Shown here: positions 28,765 to 37,326 of the stretch, in pieces
Position numbering within the stretch: the first letter of the stretch is position 1
Layout of the letters: every line of letters begins with the position of its first letter
Origin: Aestuariivita sp.
Lineage (GTDB): Bacteria > Pseudomonadota > Alphaproteobacteria > Rhodobacterales > Rhodobacteraceae
Direction: 5' to 3'
Assembly: GCA_018401465.1 (NCBI GenBank)
Contig: JAGYKE010000002.1
Location: forward strand, 282,901 to 346,900
DNA length: 64,000 nucleotides
Notes under the pieces: model-generated
Databases searched by the model: none
What the model was told of the DNA's origin: nothing
The model's input: only the letters and a program-made list of their open reading frames with translations
Position numbers and translations under genes: made by a program

Positions 28765-30732
28765 ATGAATATACTGACGAAATCCCCCGCCGATTTGCCC
28801 CAACCAAATGGCAGATCATGGAGCGCAATCCGAATGGCTGCAGATGCGATCTGCACAGTCATATGCGTCCTGCTAACCGTTACCCCAATATACGAAAGCC
28901 TTTCGCCCGCCCAAAACCCGTCAATCTGGGTCACACAAACATACATTGCCCTAATCACTGTTATTACGTTCTACTGCATAGGGCTTTACCACTGGATAAT
29001 TGACTTAAGCTCGACGAGGATACACCTCACTATACTCGCAGGCTCACTAATCTCAGCCGCTAATCTACATTTTTTCGCAAACGCCCTATCCCTTCAATTT
29101 TCCCTTGCCTCGAGCGCGATCTACGCTGTCCTTCTATTTCTTGCATCTGGCGGAACTCGTTTGCTGTGGAGTCTTTTTATTGCCAAACCCTTCCTTTCAA
29201 ACCGACAGCCAGTGGTGATCTATGGCGCAGGAGTCACCGGGATCCAACTGAGCGAAGTCTTGAAGCATTCGGTCCATTATGTGCCACTGGCCTTTCTTGA
29301 TGACGACCCAAGCCTCCAAGGCACGTCAATCAATGGTCTGCAAGTATATAAAACCGCCGCAATACACCACCTTCAGAAAACCCTGCCCGTGAACGCAATC
29401 GTGCTGGCCGACACAAGCAAAAGCTTTGCCAAAAATCACGAGATCATGTCTGCGATCAAGACACTAGGCATCGAGGTCAAAACAACCCCAACCTCAAACG
29501 AAAGCGGAAGCGACATCCAAAAAGACCAAAGCATCAGGCTCGTACGCCCAGAAGATCTCTTTGGACGACGCGCTTTACCGACAGATGACGAAACAATGCG
29601 GCAGAATATCGACAGCAAGGTCGTTCTCGTTACCGGCGCCGGCGGGACGATTGGTGGAGAGCTCTGTCGGCAGATCATCAAATACAAGCCATCTAAGCTT
29701 GTGTTGCTTGATGTTTCGGAAGGGTCACTCAATGATATTTTCACAGATATTCGCAAGGCGCTTGCAAGAGATGAGCGGAACATACCTATTGATGCTGTCT
29801 TGGGTTCAGTTCATGATACGTCGTGCATGAATGCGCTCATGCGGACACACGCTCCTGAAACTATTTTTCACTGTGCGGCATACAAGGATCCAGCTCCGGG
29901 AGAAACTAACGCGGTTGAGGCGGTGCTCAATAACTCTTTGGGCACAAAAGTTCTGGCAGAAGCCGCTTGCATATTTGGTGTCAAGAACTTTGTGTTGATT
30001 TCAACGGGCGCGGCCATGCGCCCTTATACCTTTGCGGCCGCAACTCGTCGCGTTGCCGAACTGATCTGTCAAGCAATGACGGCGGTACCAACACAAACTG
30101 TGTTTTCAACAGTCAGAGTAGGTAACGTTTTGTCATCTAAAAATTCGATCATATCAAACATTGATGATCAAATAAGAAAGGGGGGACCTGTTTCAATCCA
30201 CCATGCCAGAGACCATCAGTACTTGATGCTACCCTCAGAAGCAGCACAACTCATCATCCAGGCTGGCGGGATAGCAGAGGGCGGGGAACTTTATTTTCTG
30301 GATATGGGCACTCCAATCGATATACTCGAACTTACTGAAGTAATGATCGGCACACGTGGCCTTCAACCTCGCATCAATGCCCAATCAGAACCCAAAGGGA
30401 CAAAAACAATAAATATCATAGTCGACGATAATAAAGATCACACCTCAACCTCGGAGATCTTTGGCAGGAATCCCGAAGGCACTGAACACCCTCGAATATT
30501 GAGGGCAAGAGAGGATGCCCTCTCGAAAAAGGATATCGATGAGATGATGGCACTTCTCGAGAGGGCCTGTAATCGGCAAGATCCAGAAACGATCAGAGCG
30601 GTTCTCGCATCCAAGCCCATTTTCTTTTCTCTCAACGATGATAGCGGCCAAGAGCCAATCTGGAGCAAATTAAATGACAGCGACCAGCTCAGTAATTTTA
30701 CTATGCTGAGGATCGTCAAAAGCACTGAATGA
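28765..30732 (+). CDS. PglF/CapD-like polysaccharide protein, probable inactive dehydratase
   Basis: This 655-residue protein has the layout of membrane nucleoside-diphosphate-sugar 4,6-dehydratases (PglF, CapD, WbpM): four N-terminal membrane helices, a first nucleotide-binding fold (VVIYGAGVTGIQLSE) and a second Rossmann domain (VTGAGGTIGGELCRQ). The HxAAYK block is kept as HCAAYKDPAP. The catalytic STDKA...P..MGATKR block is altered to S413-TGAAMRPYTFAAATRR: Asp becomes Gly415, Lys becomes Ala416 and the Met/Tyr position becomes Ala424. NAD binding may remain but dehydration is doubtful. The gene is distinctly AT-richer than region A, suggesting transfer. The start has little ribosome-site support. 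Confidence 0.82.
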   Translation: MNILTKSPADLPQPNGRSWSAIRMAADAICTVICVLLTVTPIYESLSPAQNPSIWVTQTYIALITVITFYCIGLYHWIIDLSSTRIHLTILAGSLISAANLHFFANALSLQFSLASSAIYAVLLFLASGGTRLLWSLFIAKPFLSNRQPVVIYGAGVTGIQLSEVLKHSVHYVPLAFLDDDPSLQGTSINGLQVYKTAAIHHLQKTLPVNAIVLADTSKSFAKNHEIMSAIKTLGIEVKTTPTSNESGSDIQKDQSIRLVRPEDLFGRRALPTDDETMRQNIDSKVVLVTGAGGTIGGELCRQIIKYKPSKLVLLDVSEGSLNDIFTDIRKALARDERNIPIDAVLGSVHDTSCMNALMRTHAPETIFHCAAYKDPAPGETNAVEAVLNNSLGTKVLAEAACIFGVKNFVLISTGAAMRPYTFAAATRRVAELICQAMTAVPTQTVFSTVRVGNVLSSKNSIISNIDDQIRKGGPVSIHHARDHQYLMLPSEAAQLIIQAGGIAEGGELYFLDMGTPIDILELTEVMIGTRGLQPRINAQSEPKGTKTINIIVDDNKDHTSTSEIFGRNPEGTEHPRILRAREDALSKKDIDEMMALLERACNRQDPETIRAVLASKPIFFSLNDDSGQEPIWSKLNDSDQLSNFTMLRIVKSTE

Positions 30733-31232
30733 TAAAAATCCAATCTGAAAAATGCTTGCAAATTAGTTTAGGCTTTCGATAGCCCAAAGATAGAACCCAT
30801 TGAAGCCTCACAAGCACTTAACAGATGCGCCGGCCCTATTGGAAGAGTGAAACGGACCAAGATTCCTAAGGTACGGCTCCTCAAACCCTGACCTTCGACA
30901 CTCGAAGTCAGCAAGGGGCGGCATACCGACAATAGACGCAGTAATCCGATAGGTCAGCCGCAGCGTGACGAGCACCCCCCCTGGGCTGAACCTCCGCTGG
31001 CGTGGTTCTGACTGGCTGATGTTTCTGGCCTCTCAAGGCCGACCGTCATCCGTCAGACCTGGAGGCCAGATAGCTGAAGCGCCATAAATAGTTAGCGTCC
31101 CGCGCAGTTGACCAGGTTCACAGGGCCACCTAAGCAGAATTCACGCGGCGCCCCGGTCATTCGATGCGACAATGATCGGGACGCTCTTTGCTACGATACA
31201 TTCACCTCAAGTCTTCTTTCAGAAAGATCCTG
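30733..31232. other. 500-base intergenic region
   Basis: No coding frame or known RNA is recognised. The only clear structure is a hairpin at 31024-31070 (9-base stem TCTGGCCTC/GAGGCCAGA, loop of 29 bases with further complementarity), which could be part of a leader or small RNA upstream of galU. Confidence 0.5.
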
Positions 31233-32057
31233 ATGAAACCGATCCGCAAAGCTGTTTTCCCCGTAGCCGGCTTCGGAACCCGCTTCCTGCCCGCAACCAA
31301 GGCCATGTCAAAAGAGCTTTTGCCGATCGTGGACAAGCCGCTAATCCAGTATGCTGCCGAGGAAGCCATCGCAGCGGGGATCGACACACTTATCTTCGTA
31401 ACAGGGCGCAACAAACGAGCGATCGAGGATCACTTCGACAGCAATCAGGAACTGGAGGCTGCTCTCCGGTCGAAGGGCAAACATGAGCAGGCGCAGATGG
31501 TGCGTAACATCTTGCCAGACGGCGTCGAATGCATCTTCGTGCGCCAGCCTGAACAGCTGGGCCTCGGCCATGCAGTTCTGTGCGCTGAGCGGGCTGTGGG
31601 CGATGAACCTTTCGCGGTTCTGCTGGCAGACGACTTCTTGACCTACGATGGGGCCGGCGTGACCGCCGATTTGGTCAAAGGCTATCACGCCTCAGGACGG
31701 ACGCAGCTTGCTGTCATGGAAGTCAGCGGACCAGACATTTCGAAGTATGGCGTAGTGCAGCTTGGCGACGTGGCGGGTAGCGTTGCTGGCCTGGTTGAAA
31801 AACCACCCTTCGAGAAAGCTCCATCAAACCTTGCCTCGATCGGCCGCTATGTCCTGACCCCGGACATCTTCGAAATTCTGCGCGGTCAACCACCTGGTTC
31901 GGGCGGTGAGATCCAGTTGGCGGATGCGATCAACACGCAGGCCGCCGCCGGTCGGGTAGAGGCTGTAACTCTGAACGGCCAGCGATTTGACTGCGGTTCC
32001 GTCAAAGGGTTCCTGCAGGGCATCCTGCATGTAGCAGAACGAGATGGATTGATCTGA
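31233..32057 (+). CDS. galU: UTP-glucose-1-phosphate uridylyltransferase
   Basis: This 274-residue enzyme makes UDP-glucose from UTP and glucose-1-phosphate. It has the nucleotidyltransferase signature 'FPVAGFGTRFLPATKAMSKE' at residues 9-28, DKPLIQY, 'QPEQLGLGHAVLCAE', LLADDF and VEKP, all as in GalU/ExoN. The ATG at 31233 fits the family start; upstream codons to 31188 do not. Its position among glycan genes suggests precursor supply for exopolysaccharide. Confidence 0.93.
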   Translation: MKPIRKAVFPVAGFGTRFLPATKAMSKELLPIVDKPLIQYAAEEAIAAGIDTLIFVTGRNKRAIEDHFDSNQELEAALRSKGKHEQAQMVRNILPDGVECIFVRQPEQLGLGHAVLCAERAVGDEPFAVLLADDFLTYDGAGVTADLVKGYHASGRTQLAVMEVSGPDISKYGVVQLGDVAGSVAGLVEKPPFEKAPSNLASIGRYVLTPDIFEILRGQPPGSGGEIQLADAINTQAAAGRVEAVTLNGQRFDCGSVKGFLQGILHVAERDGLI

Positions 32058-32355
32058 GCATCATCGACCCATCAGGCGACAGACCAGTCGTCCGATTTAA
32101 GGCCGGCAATGGTCGGGTCGTTCCATTTCGGTGAGATGTCCAAATCGAACCTATCCGTGCAGCACCCGCTCTTGTAATCAATAAGTTAGCCCTCACGCCA
32201 GATGTCCGCGACGGCCTCGCTGTCGATCGGGATCATGGGGATATCAACGTTGAAAGTCGGCCAGTCACGGCGCCACCGGATGGAAGATCAAGCGCGCGTG
32301 GGATGGATCTCCACCCCAGCACGTTTTCGTTGGGGGGGCAGACGACACAAATTTG

Positions 32356-32386
32356 TTGAACTTTTGGTGCAAAAATTATTTATGTT
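32356..32386 (+). promoter_or_regulatory. Possible sigma-70-type promoter for the sugar transferase
   Basis: An AT-rich patch holds TTGAAC (32356-32361) and TTTATG/TATGTT 17 to 19 bases downstream, about 55 bases before the ATG at 32441. The boxes are weak and spacing is ambiguous. The rest of the 32058-32440 gap is featureless. Confidence 0.25.
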
Positions 32387-32440
32387 TTCTTGCAGAGGTG
32401 TAGCTGCGAGTTAGGTCGCTTGGTGCGTGGTGGGGTCCAC

Positions 32441-33091
32441 ATGTTTGATGAAACGTCGATAACTTCGACACTGGATGTTGACCCTCTCCCGCAGCCAGAG
32501 GTCAGACTGTTTTATCTTGCGATGAAGCGCTTGTTTGACGTGCTCATGTCGCTCGCGCTGCTCCCAGTCCTGTTAGTTAGCGCTGTGGTGCTGCTCGCAT
32601 TGAACCCGTTCGTCAACCCTGGTCCGCTGCTTTACAAGCAACCCCGGATGGGCCACCATTGCTGCGCGTTCATGGCGCTGAAGTTCCGCAGCATGCAGCC
32701 GGTCGAACAGATAACGCGCGGCGCGGACGATCCTGTCGAGACCGACAGGATACGACCGTTCGGCGGGGTCCTGCGCAAGACGCGGCTCGATGAATTGCCG
32801 CAGATCCTGAATGTATTGCGCGGTGACATGAGCCTTATCGGCCCACGTCCGGATTACTTTCACCATGCCCGCCGGTTCGTCCGTCAGGTGCCCGGCTATC
32901 GCGAGCGCCATTCGGTCCGGCCGGGAATTTCCGGTCTCGCGCAGGTCGAGGTCGGGTATGTGCAGGGTGTGGATGCCACCCGGAGCAAGGTCAGGGCCGA
33001 CCTCTTTTACATTGAGAATGCCGGCTTCCAGATGGACGCATGGGTGTTCTGGCGCACCCTGTGTGTCGTTATCGGTCACAAGGGTCTGTGA
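32441..33091 (+). CDS. Undecaprenyl-phosphate sugar phosphotransferase (ExoY/WcaJ-type)
   Basis: This 216-residue bacterial sugar transferase starts a lipid-linked glycan repeat by moving a sugar-1-phosphate to undecaprenyl phosphate. It has one N-terminal hydrophobic helix (LMSLALLPVLLVSAVVLLAL), the KFRSM motif, the conserved 'LRKTRLDELPQILNVLRGDMSL' with GPRPD, and RPGISGLAQV. It is the short, ExoY-like form without the long N-terminal membrane domain. The start at 32441 (MFDETSI) is preferred over 32390 by position of the family domain. Confidence 0.92.
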   Translation: MFDETSITSTLDVDPLPQPEVRLFYLAMKRLFDVLMSLALLPVLLVSAVVLLALNPFVNPGPLLYKQPRMGHHCCAFMALKFRSMQPVEQITRGADDPVETDRIRPFGGVLRKTRLDELPQILNVLRGDMSLIGPRPDYFHHARRFVRQVPGYRERHSVRPGISGLAQVEVGYVQGVDATRSKVRADLFYIENAGFQMDAWVFWRTLCVVIGHKGL

Positions 33092-33195
33092 AAACAGTCC
33101 TGATTCATTGCGTTTCAGAGCCCACAGCGCGATTGGATACAACGTGCCGGTCGCCATGCATTATCCCGATGGTGCAGCCAGCCCGCCATCGTGAA

Positions 33196-33313
33196 CGAGC
33201 CCGGAAATTCCAGTTTCCGGCGGTCCAGAGATGGGGAGCAGCGCACGAACCCGAAAACTCTGCCTTCGGGCGGTCCAAGGTTGGGGGTCGGATCACGAGC
33301 CCAAGGACTCTCG
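33196..33313. repeat. 50-bp degenerate direct repeats
   Basis: Units beginning CGARCCC occur at exactly 33196, 33246 and 33296, so the period is 50 bases. The first two share a CGGCGGTCCA or CGGGCGGTCCA block followed by a G-run, with a few substitutions; the third is cut short after about 18 bases. The surrounding 33092-33584 gap has no recognised gene. Confidence 0.6.
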
Positions 33314-33584
33314 TTGTGAACGAGGGACGACCGGGGGGGCATGCAGAGACCAAAACGCGTGATAACAGGCCACCTCGGGGTGTTATCGGGCGTTTATGGG
33401 GAGGGGGGTGTCAGGGAGCGCATCCGTGCAGCCCGCGCCGCGTGAGACAGGGTCCTGATTGCGAACCATATGACCCACAGAGCCCGCGTGGCGACGTTGC
33501 CCGGCGTAACAGGATCTTCGGGCAAGCTTGACTGGCTCTTGTGGAGCCCCCTACCCCGCAAGAGGCGCGGCGATCAAGCGTCGG

Positions 33585-34616
33585 TCAGACTTGCCGAGGT
33601 GAACGCCGGTTCCGGCGGATCAGCGCAGGCGCCGCGGCGTAGCTTGCGAAAAACACCGCGCCAAAGCCAAGGACGGCGAGAAAGGCATTCAGGTTCTGGT
33701 TCCAGAGCAGAACCCCGGCCACCGGCGGCGCAATCACGAACGGGGCGAGGATCAGCGTCGTCAGCGGGTTCGCAATCTCGCGTCGCATGCCGCCGGGCGC
33801 GCAGATCTCCAACGCACGCATGACCATCTGGTGCACGTGCAGCTGATCCGGAGCCGAGACGTCGGCCTTCCTCCGGGCCCGCCGGTAGATCGCAAGAAGC
33901 GTGTCGGCAACCGGCCAGAACAGCGTCAGCAGAAGCGCCCAGGGCGATGCTTCGGGCACGTTGAGCAGAATGGAGATACCGAACCAGCTCAGTACGAAGC
34001 CGATCGTATAGGCACCGGCATCGCCGAGGAAAATCAGACCCCTCGGGTAGTTCACCAGAAAAAACCCAAACACTGCAGCCGCGACCATCATGGCGAGGTG
34101 CGTCATGATCTCATATCCCGCCGCATCGGCGATGAGGCTGAGCGCGACCGCCGCGACCATGGCTGTCAGGGATGCAAGACCATTGACCCCGTCGATCAGG
34201 TTGAACCCGTTGGCAATCCCCGCCGTCAAAAGAAGAGTGAGGGGAATACCGACGATCCAGTGATCGACCAGCGCATCGAGGCCGGGGATACCGGTCCGCG
34301 GGAGCCAGACCTTGAGTAACCAGATCGCCAGCAGGCTGGCCCCGACCGCCGCCAGAAACCGGCCACGCGGGGACACGCGAAACCCGAGATCTTCGGCCAG
34401 ACCTACGAAAAAGAGCAGAGACGTCGCGAGAAGGAATTTGGCGTAGTGCGTTGTAATCGTATCCGGTGAAAGAACGACACTGAGACACAGGGCACCGAAG
34501 ATCGCGACACCGCCCATGCGGGGCGTCACACGGGTATGCGCAGATTGCACCGCTCGCAGGTCATCCGTACGGCCGCTCAGCCGGGGAAACCGTTTGCGCA
34601 ACAGCACCATGACCAC
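33585..34616 (-). CDS. WecA/MraY-type glycosyltransferase 4
   Basis: This 343-residue multi-span membrane protein belongs to the family that transfers a HexNAc-1-phosphate from UDP-sugar to undecaprenyl phosphate. It has HTRVTPRMGG, an acidic GLAEDLG motif, NGFNLIDGVNGLA, FLGDAGAYTIGF and the HVHQ motif of WecA-type enzymes. The start is a GTG at 34616. An in-frame TAG lies 27 to 25 bases upstream, so the first membrane helix is short compared with relatives. It points toward the plus-strand sugar transferase. Confidence 0.87.
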   Translation of the reverse strand: MVMVLLRKRFPRLSGRTDDLRAVQSAHTRVTPRMGGVAIFGALCLSVVLSPDTITTHYAKFLLATSLLFFVGLAEDLGFRVSPRGRFLAAVGASLLAIWLLKVWLPRTGIPGLDALVDHWIVGIPLTLLLTAGIANGFNLIDGVNGLASLTAMVAAVALSLIADAAGYEIMTHLAMMVAAAVFGFFLVNYPRGLIFLGDAGAYTIGFVLSWFGISILLNVPEASPWALLLTLFWPVADTLLAIYRRARRKADVSAPDQLHVHQMVMRALEICAPGGMRREIANPLTTLILAPFVIAPPVAGVLLWNQNLNAFLAVLGFGAVFFASYAAAPALIRRNRRSPRQV

Positions 34617-35152
34617 ACAGATGCAGAGGGCCAGCGCAGGCTACGAAAATTTCATCGGTTCCAATATGCACTCTGCCCTCTCAGACCATCGGCGACCAAA
34701 CAGTAACAATGCATGGTGCCAACGTGCTTTGGGCGCACAATCGCCCGATGAACCGACATTCACCAACTTGCATGTCATCAGACCGTTTGATTACAACAAA
34801 GCGCACCGCGGGCAAGTGTTTTTTTGCATTACTTTTGAATCTATCGGACGAGGTTTGCCAATTGGTCTGACGCTGTTTGGAGACGGACGGTGTTCGTGGT
34901 CGTGTTCAACTCTGACGGTGTTGTCAGCCACTGGCGCATCGACTTGAGGGGGGGCAGAAGCTCATTTTCCGGGCATTTTGCGGATGTTCGCCCATTTTTG
35001 CACCTGCAAGACGCACCTCTCGAGCCGCCTTGGTCCCGGTTGCGTCGTGATGGCCGTCATGTGGGCCTCGGCGGTGGCTTGAGGCTTTCCCCATAATCGC
35101 CGTGACGCGCCAACACCCTGTTCCTTCTGCCACGCGCGTTGGCGACCAGGGG
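34617..35152. other. 536-base stretch without a recognised gene
   Basis: Short frames exist on both strands but none resembles a known protein, and codon patterns are irregular. The part near 34,960-35,170 has a basic frame on the minus strand that could be a remnant, but I cannot identify it. Confidence 0.5.
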
Positions 35153-35581
35153 TTATTTGGTGCCACCCTGCCATGGATTGATCATGGGCACGCCTGTCGC
35201 CGCGAAATCTGTCAGGTTGCGGCTGACGACCGTGAGGTTGTGCTCCAACGCCGTCGCGGCAATCAACGCATCACGCTCGGATTTTGGGTTGGGCACATGA
35301 AGCCGGGCGCAGCGCCTGGCGATTGCAGCATCGACGCTCAGGGTGCGATCTTCAAATTCGGGACAGACCTGGGTCTCAAACCAGGCTCGCAGCCGTGCCC
35401 CCTGCCCCGCATCCCGCCGCTCAACCCGCAAAATGCCGATTTCCAACTCCATCAAGGTCAAGGCAGAGATGAACATTACGCCCGCATCAATCCCGCTGAC
35501 CCAAGCCACAACGGCCTCATCGGCTTTGCCGTCCCCGACGTTCCTCAGCTCGGAGATCACATTCGTGTCGAGTAGGTACAT
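35153..35581 (-). CDS. vapC: PIN-domain toxin, VapC/FitB type
   Basis: This 142-residue PIN ribonuclease has the family's acidic residues: MYLLDTNVISEL (first Asp), 'ALTLMELEIG' (Glu), and SERDALIAATALEH with a following acidic FAATGV region. Such toxins cut RNA, usually tRNA or rRNA, when their antitoxin is lost. Its start codon shares one base with the antitoxin stop (TGATG), typical of coupled pairs. Confidence 0.9.
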   Translation of the reverse strand: MYLLDTNVISELRNVGDGKADEAVVAWVSGIDAGVMFISALTLMELEIGILRVERRDAGQGARLRAWFETQVCPEFEDRTLSVDAAIARRCARLHVPNPKSERDALIAATALEHNLTVVSRNLTDFAATGVPMINPWQGGTK

Positions 35582-35835
35582 CAGCCCAAGTCGACGTCAC
35601 GGGCCTTGAGCCCTGATTTTGCCGGCTCGAAAGGAATATCCGACAGAGCTGGCGCTGCCAGAACGGCAGCAAGGTTGCGGGGGCCACCGCTCAGGCGGCG
35701 GTACTCTGCCCAGCTGAGCAACACATGTGAGGGCCGACCGCGATCAGTGATCACGACAGGACCGTCCTGAGCCGCGCGTTTGGCCCGGCCAATATCGTGA
35801 TTGAGTTCCCGGCTCGAGACAGTGTGAACGACCAT
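35581..35835 (-). CDS. Phd/YefM-type antitoxin
   Basis: This 84-residue protein begins MVVHTVSSRELNHDIGRAK and has 'GPVVITDRGRPSHVLLSWAEYRRL', the Phd/YefM DNA-binding and dimer fold. The C-terminal part should bind the toxin. GGAGG lies 7 bases before the ATG at 35835, favouring this start over one four codons upstream. It is the first gene of the toxin-antitoxin pair and probably represses its own promoter. Confidence 0.9.
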   Translation of the reverse strand: MVVHTVSSRELNHDIGRAKRAAQDGPVVITDRGRPSHVLLSWAEYRRLSGGPRNLAAVLAAPALSDIPFEPAKSGLKARDVDLG

Positions 35836-36050
35836 CGCATCCTCCAAATTGGATGTAGGTTCATTACTACAATTTACGAAGCTGCCGCAACAAGAGCGGC
35901 GTTATCCGTCCCGCTGCCGGATGGTTCGACGCTGGATCTTGATCGTCTGCTGTTGGAAGCGCTCGCCGAAGAGCTTGGTCTGTCGCGTGATGAGTTCAGC
36001 TATGAGCCCTCGATCGAACAGGAGCGGTTACGCGTCGCAGGGATCGACCC

Positions 36051-36133
36051 GAACCGACCGAATTGTCCCGTCTCTGCTATGCGCATCCCGGACAGTGGGA
36101 AGCGTCCCGGAAACTGTCCCAGCGCTGCCACAT
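36051..36133 (+). repeat. Direct repeat copy 1
   Basis: About 83 bases here match 40228-40309 in the same orientation at roughly three bases in four. The best part shares GAACCGACC and then CGTCTCTGCTA(T/C)GCGCATCC with the following CGGAC. A coding-like fragment (from about 35870, plus strand) runs into its left edge and then loses sense. The two copies bracket the LuxR-type regulator and cysD-cysNC. Confidence 0.65.
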
Positions 36134-36258
36134 GGAGAGCCGTCCGCAAGGAGCCGCTGCACTGACGCGGCAGAAAGCCCCGCCAACAGCGTCCCTTATG
36201 CCATGGTGGTTCGGCCAAGCGCTCTGCCCCCAGACCGCAGGCCAAAGTCTACCGAACA

Positions 36259-37236
36259 TCACCTGTACCAGATGGAACTGTTCAGGATTCTGCGCACCAG
36301 ATTGGGCTGTCCACTTACACCCATTCGGGCGAACAGAGACTTTGAGCAGGTCCGCGCGCTCTCCTCTGTCCAGCCCAGCATCGCTGCAGCGACCTTGAGG
36401 GAATGGCCATCGCAGATCAGTATAGCCAGGCGGGCTTCACTGGTGCTGACGCCGAAATGATGCGCGACCGCCTGCGCAGATATCAACGCGCAGCGTGGTG
36501 TTGTCCTTAACCGCCCAAGGATCGCCGGAGCATTATCGTGCTCGATCTGGGTCAGCAGCAATTCGCCTTGCCCGAAAGAAAAGGCCACCGACGCTTCCCC
36601 CGCCACGGCTTGCGCAAAGGCCTCGGTGAATGCGGATGCGATTGCCGGCTCCTCAATCCTCAGCGGTAGCCCCTCGGCCAGCTTGAAGTCGTTCGCCAGC
36701 CTCGCGGACAATCGCAAGATCTTACCCTTTGCATCAAGAACCAGCCAACCGCCCCCCAACGCCGCAAGCATCGTCTCGTCGATCTGGGCATTCGCACGCT
36801 CTCGCTGTCGATCAAGCCATAGCCCCATGGCCTGCCCCAGAAATGGCGCAAGGCTGTGCAACATTTGGCCATCCACACTGCGGAAATCGCGGTCATGTGC
36901 GCTGCGAGTGATGCTCAGCGTCAGGCCGGCGCCATCCGTGGTACGAACCTTGATCATGCGCGTCGGCGCACCGCCCCCCGTCGATGCTGGAAGGCTGTCC
37001 TGCGCGTAAATACGATCAAACCGCAGCGTCCGCCGTGATGAAGGATCACCATGACTTGGATTGCCGTCACACCAGTTGCGCGTCTGGTTCTGAAGATCCA
37101 AATCCAAAGACGCGCCCTCCGCTTGGGTCACCTGACGCAATAACGACAAGAACCCCCTCCAGGCTCCGAGCGCATCAGCCTGCGTTTCGGCGAAGAGCGC
37201 GCGGATCAGCCGTGTTTGATCGTTAAAAGGCTCCAT
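36259..37236 (-). CDS. LuxR-type transcriptional regulator
   Basis: This 325-residue protein has a C-terminal helix-turn-helix of the LuxR/GerE kind: 'FGVSTSEARLAILICDGHSL' then KVAAAMLGWTEESARTCSKS and LFARMGV..NLVRRIL. The N-terminal 240 residues may be a sensory domain but resemble nothing I can name. Alternative starts exist at 37257 and further upstream; the one at 37236 is conservative. It is divergent from cysD with a perfect 18-base palindrome between them, so it probably regulates itself and the sulfate-activation genes. Confidence 0.78.
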   Translation of the reverse strand: MEPFNDQTRLIRALFAETQADALGAWRGFLSLLRQVTQAEGASLDLDLQNQTRNWCDGNPSHGDPSSRRTLRFDRIYAQDSLPASTGGGAPTRMIKVRTTDGAGLTLSITRSAHDRDFRSVDGQMLHSLAPFLGQAMGLWLDRQRERANAQIDETMLAALGGGWLVLDAKGKILRLSARLANDFKLAEGLPLRIEEPAIASAFTEAFAQAVAGEASVAFSFGQGELLLTQIEHDNAPAILGRLRTTPRCALISAQAVAHHFGVSTSEARLAILICDGHSLKVAAAMLGWTEESARTCSKSLFARMGVSGQPNLVRRILNSSIWYR

Positions 37237-37248
37237 GTTCCGCAAACT

Positions 37249-37266
37249 ACCTCCCATATGGGAGGT
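37249..37266. promoter_or_regulatory. Perfect 18-bp palindrome, candidate operator
   Basis: ACCTCCCATATGGGAGGT is a perfect palindrome in the gap between the LuxR-type gene and cysD. Its GGGAGG half could also act as a ribosome site for the regulator, since it lies 13 bases before the ATG at 37236. The position suits an operator for the divergent regulator. Confidence 0.5.
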
Positions 37267-37326
37267 GCGCCATGTGTTTGGCTGCTTTAAAGCACCGCCA
37301 AACGAAATTTGTTTGGCAACACAACG

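Noticed and set aside
33196..33313. CRISPR array
   Set aside because: The 50-base repeats are contiguous and degenerate with no unique spacers, and no cas genes are present.
35797..36165. Small plus-strand frame beside the antitoxin
   Set aside because: Residues about 25-80 look protein-like (LPDGSTLDLDRLLLEALAEE) but the start overlaps the antitoxin and the end is in the repeat; I could not identify it and treat it as a possible fragment only.
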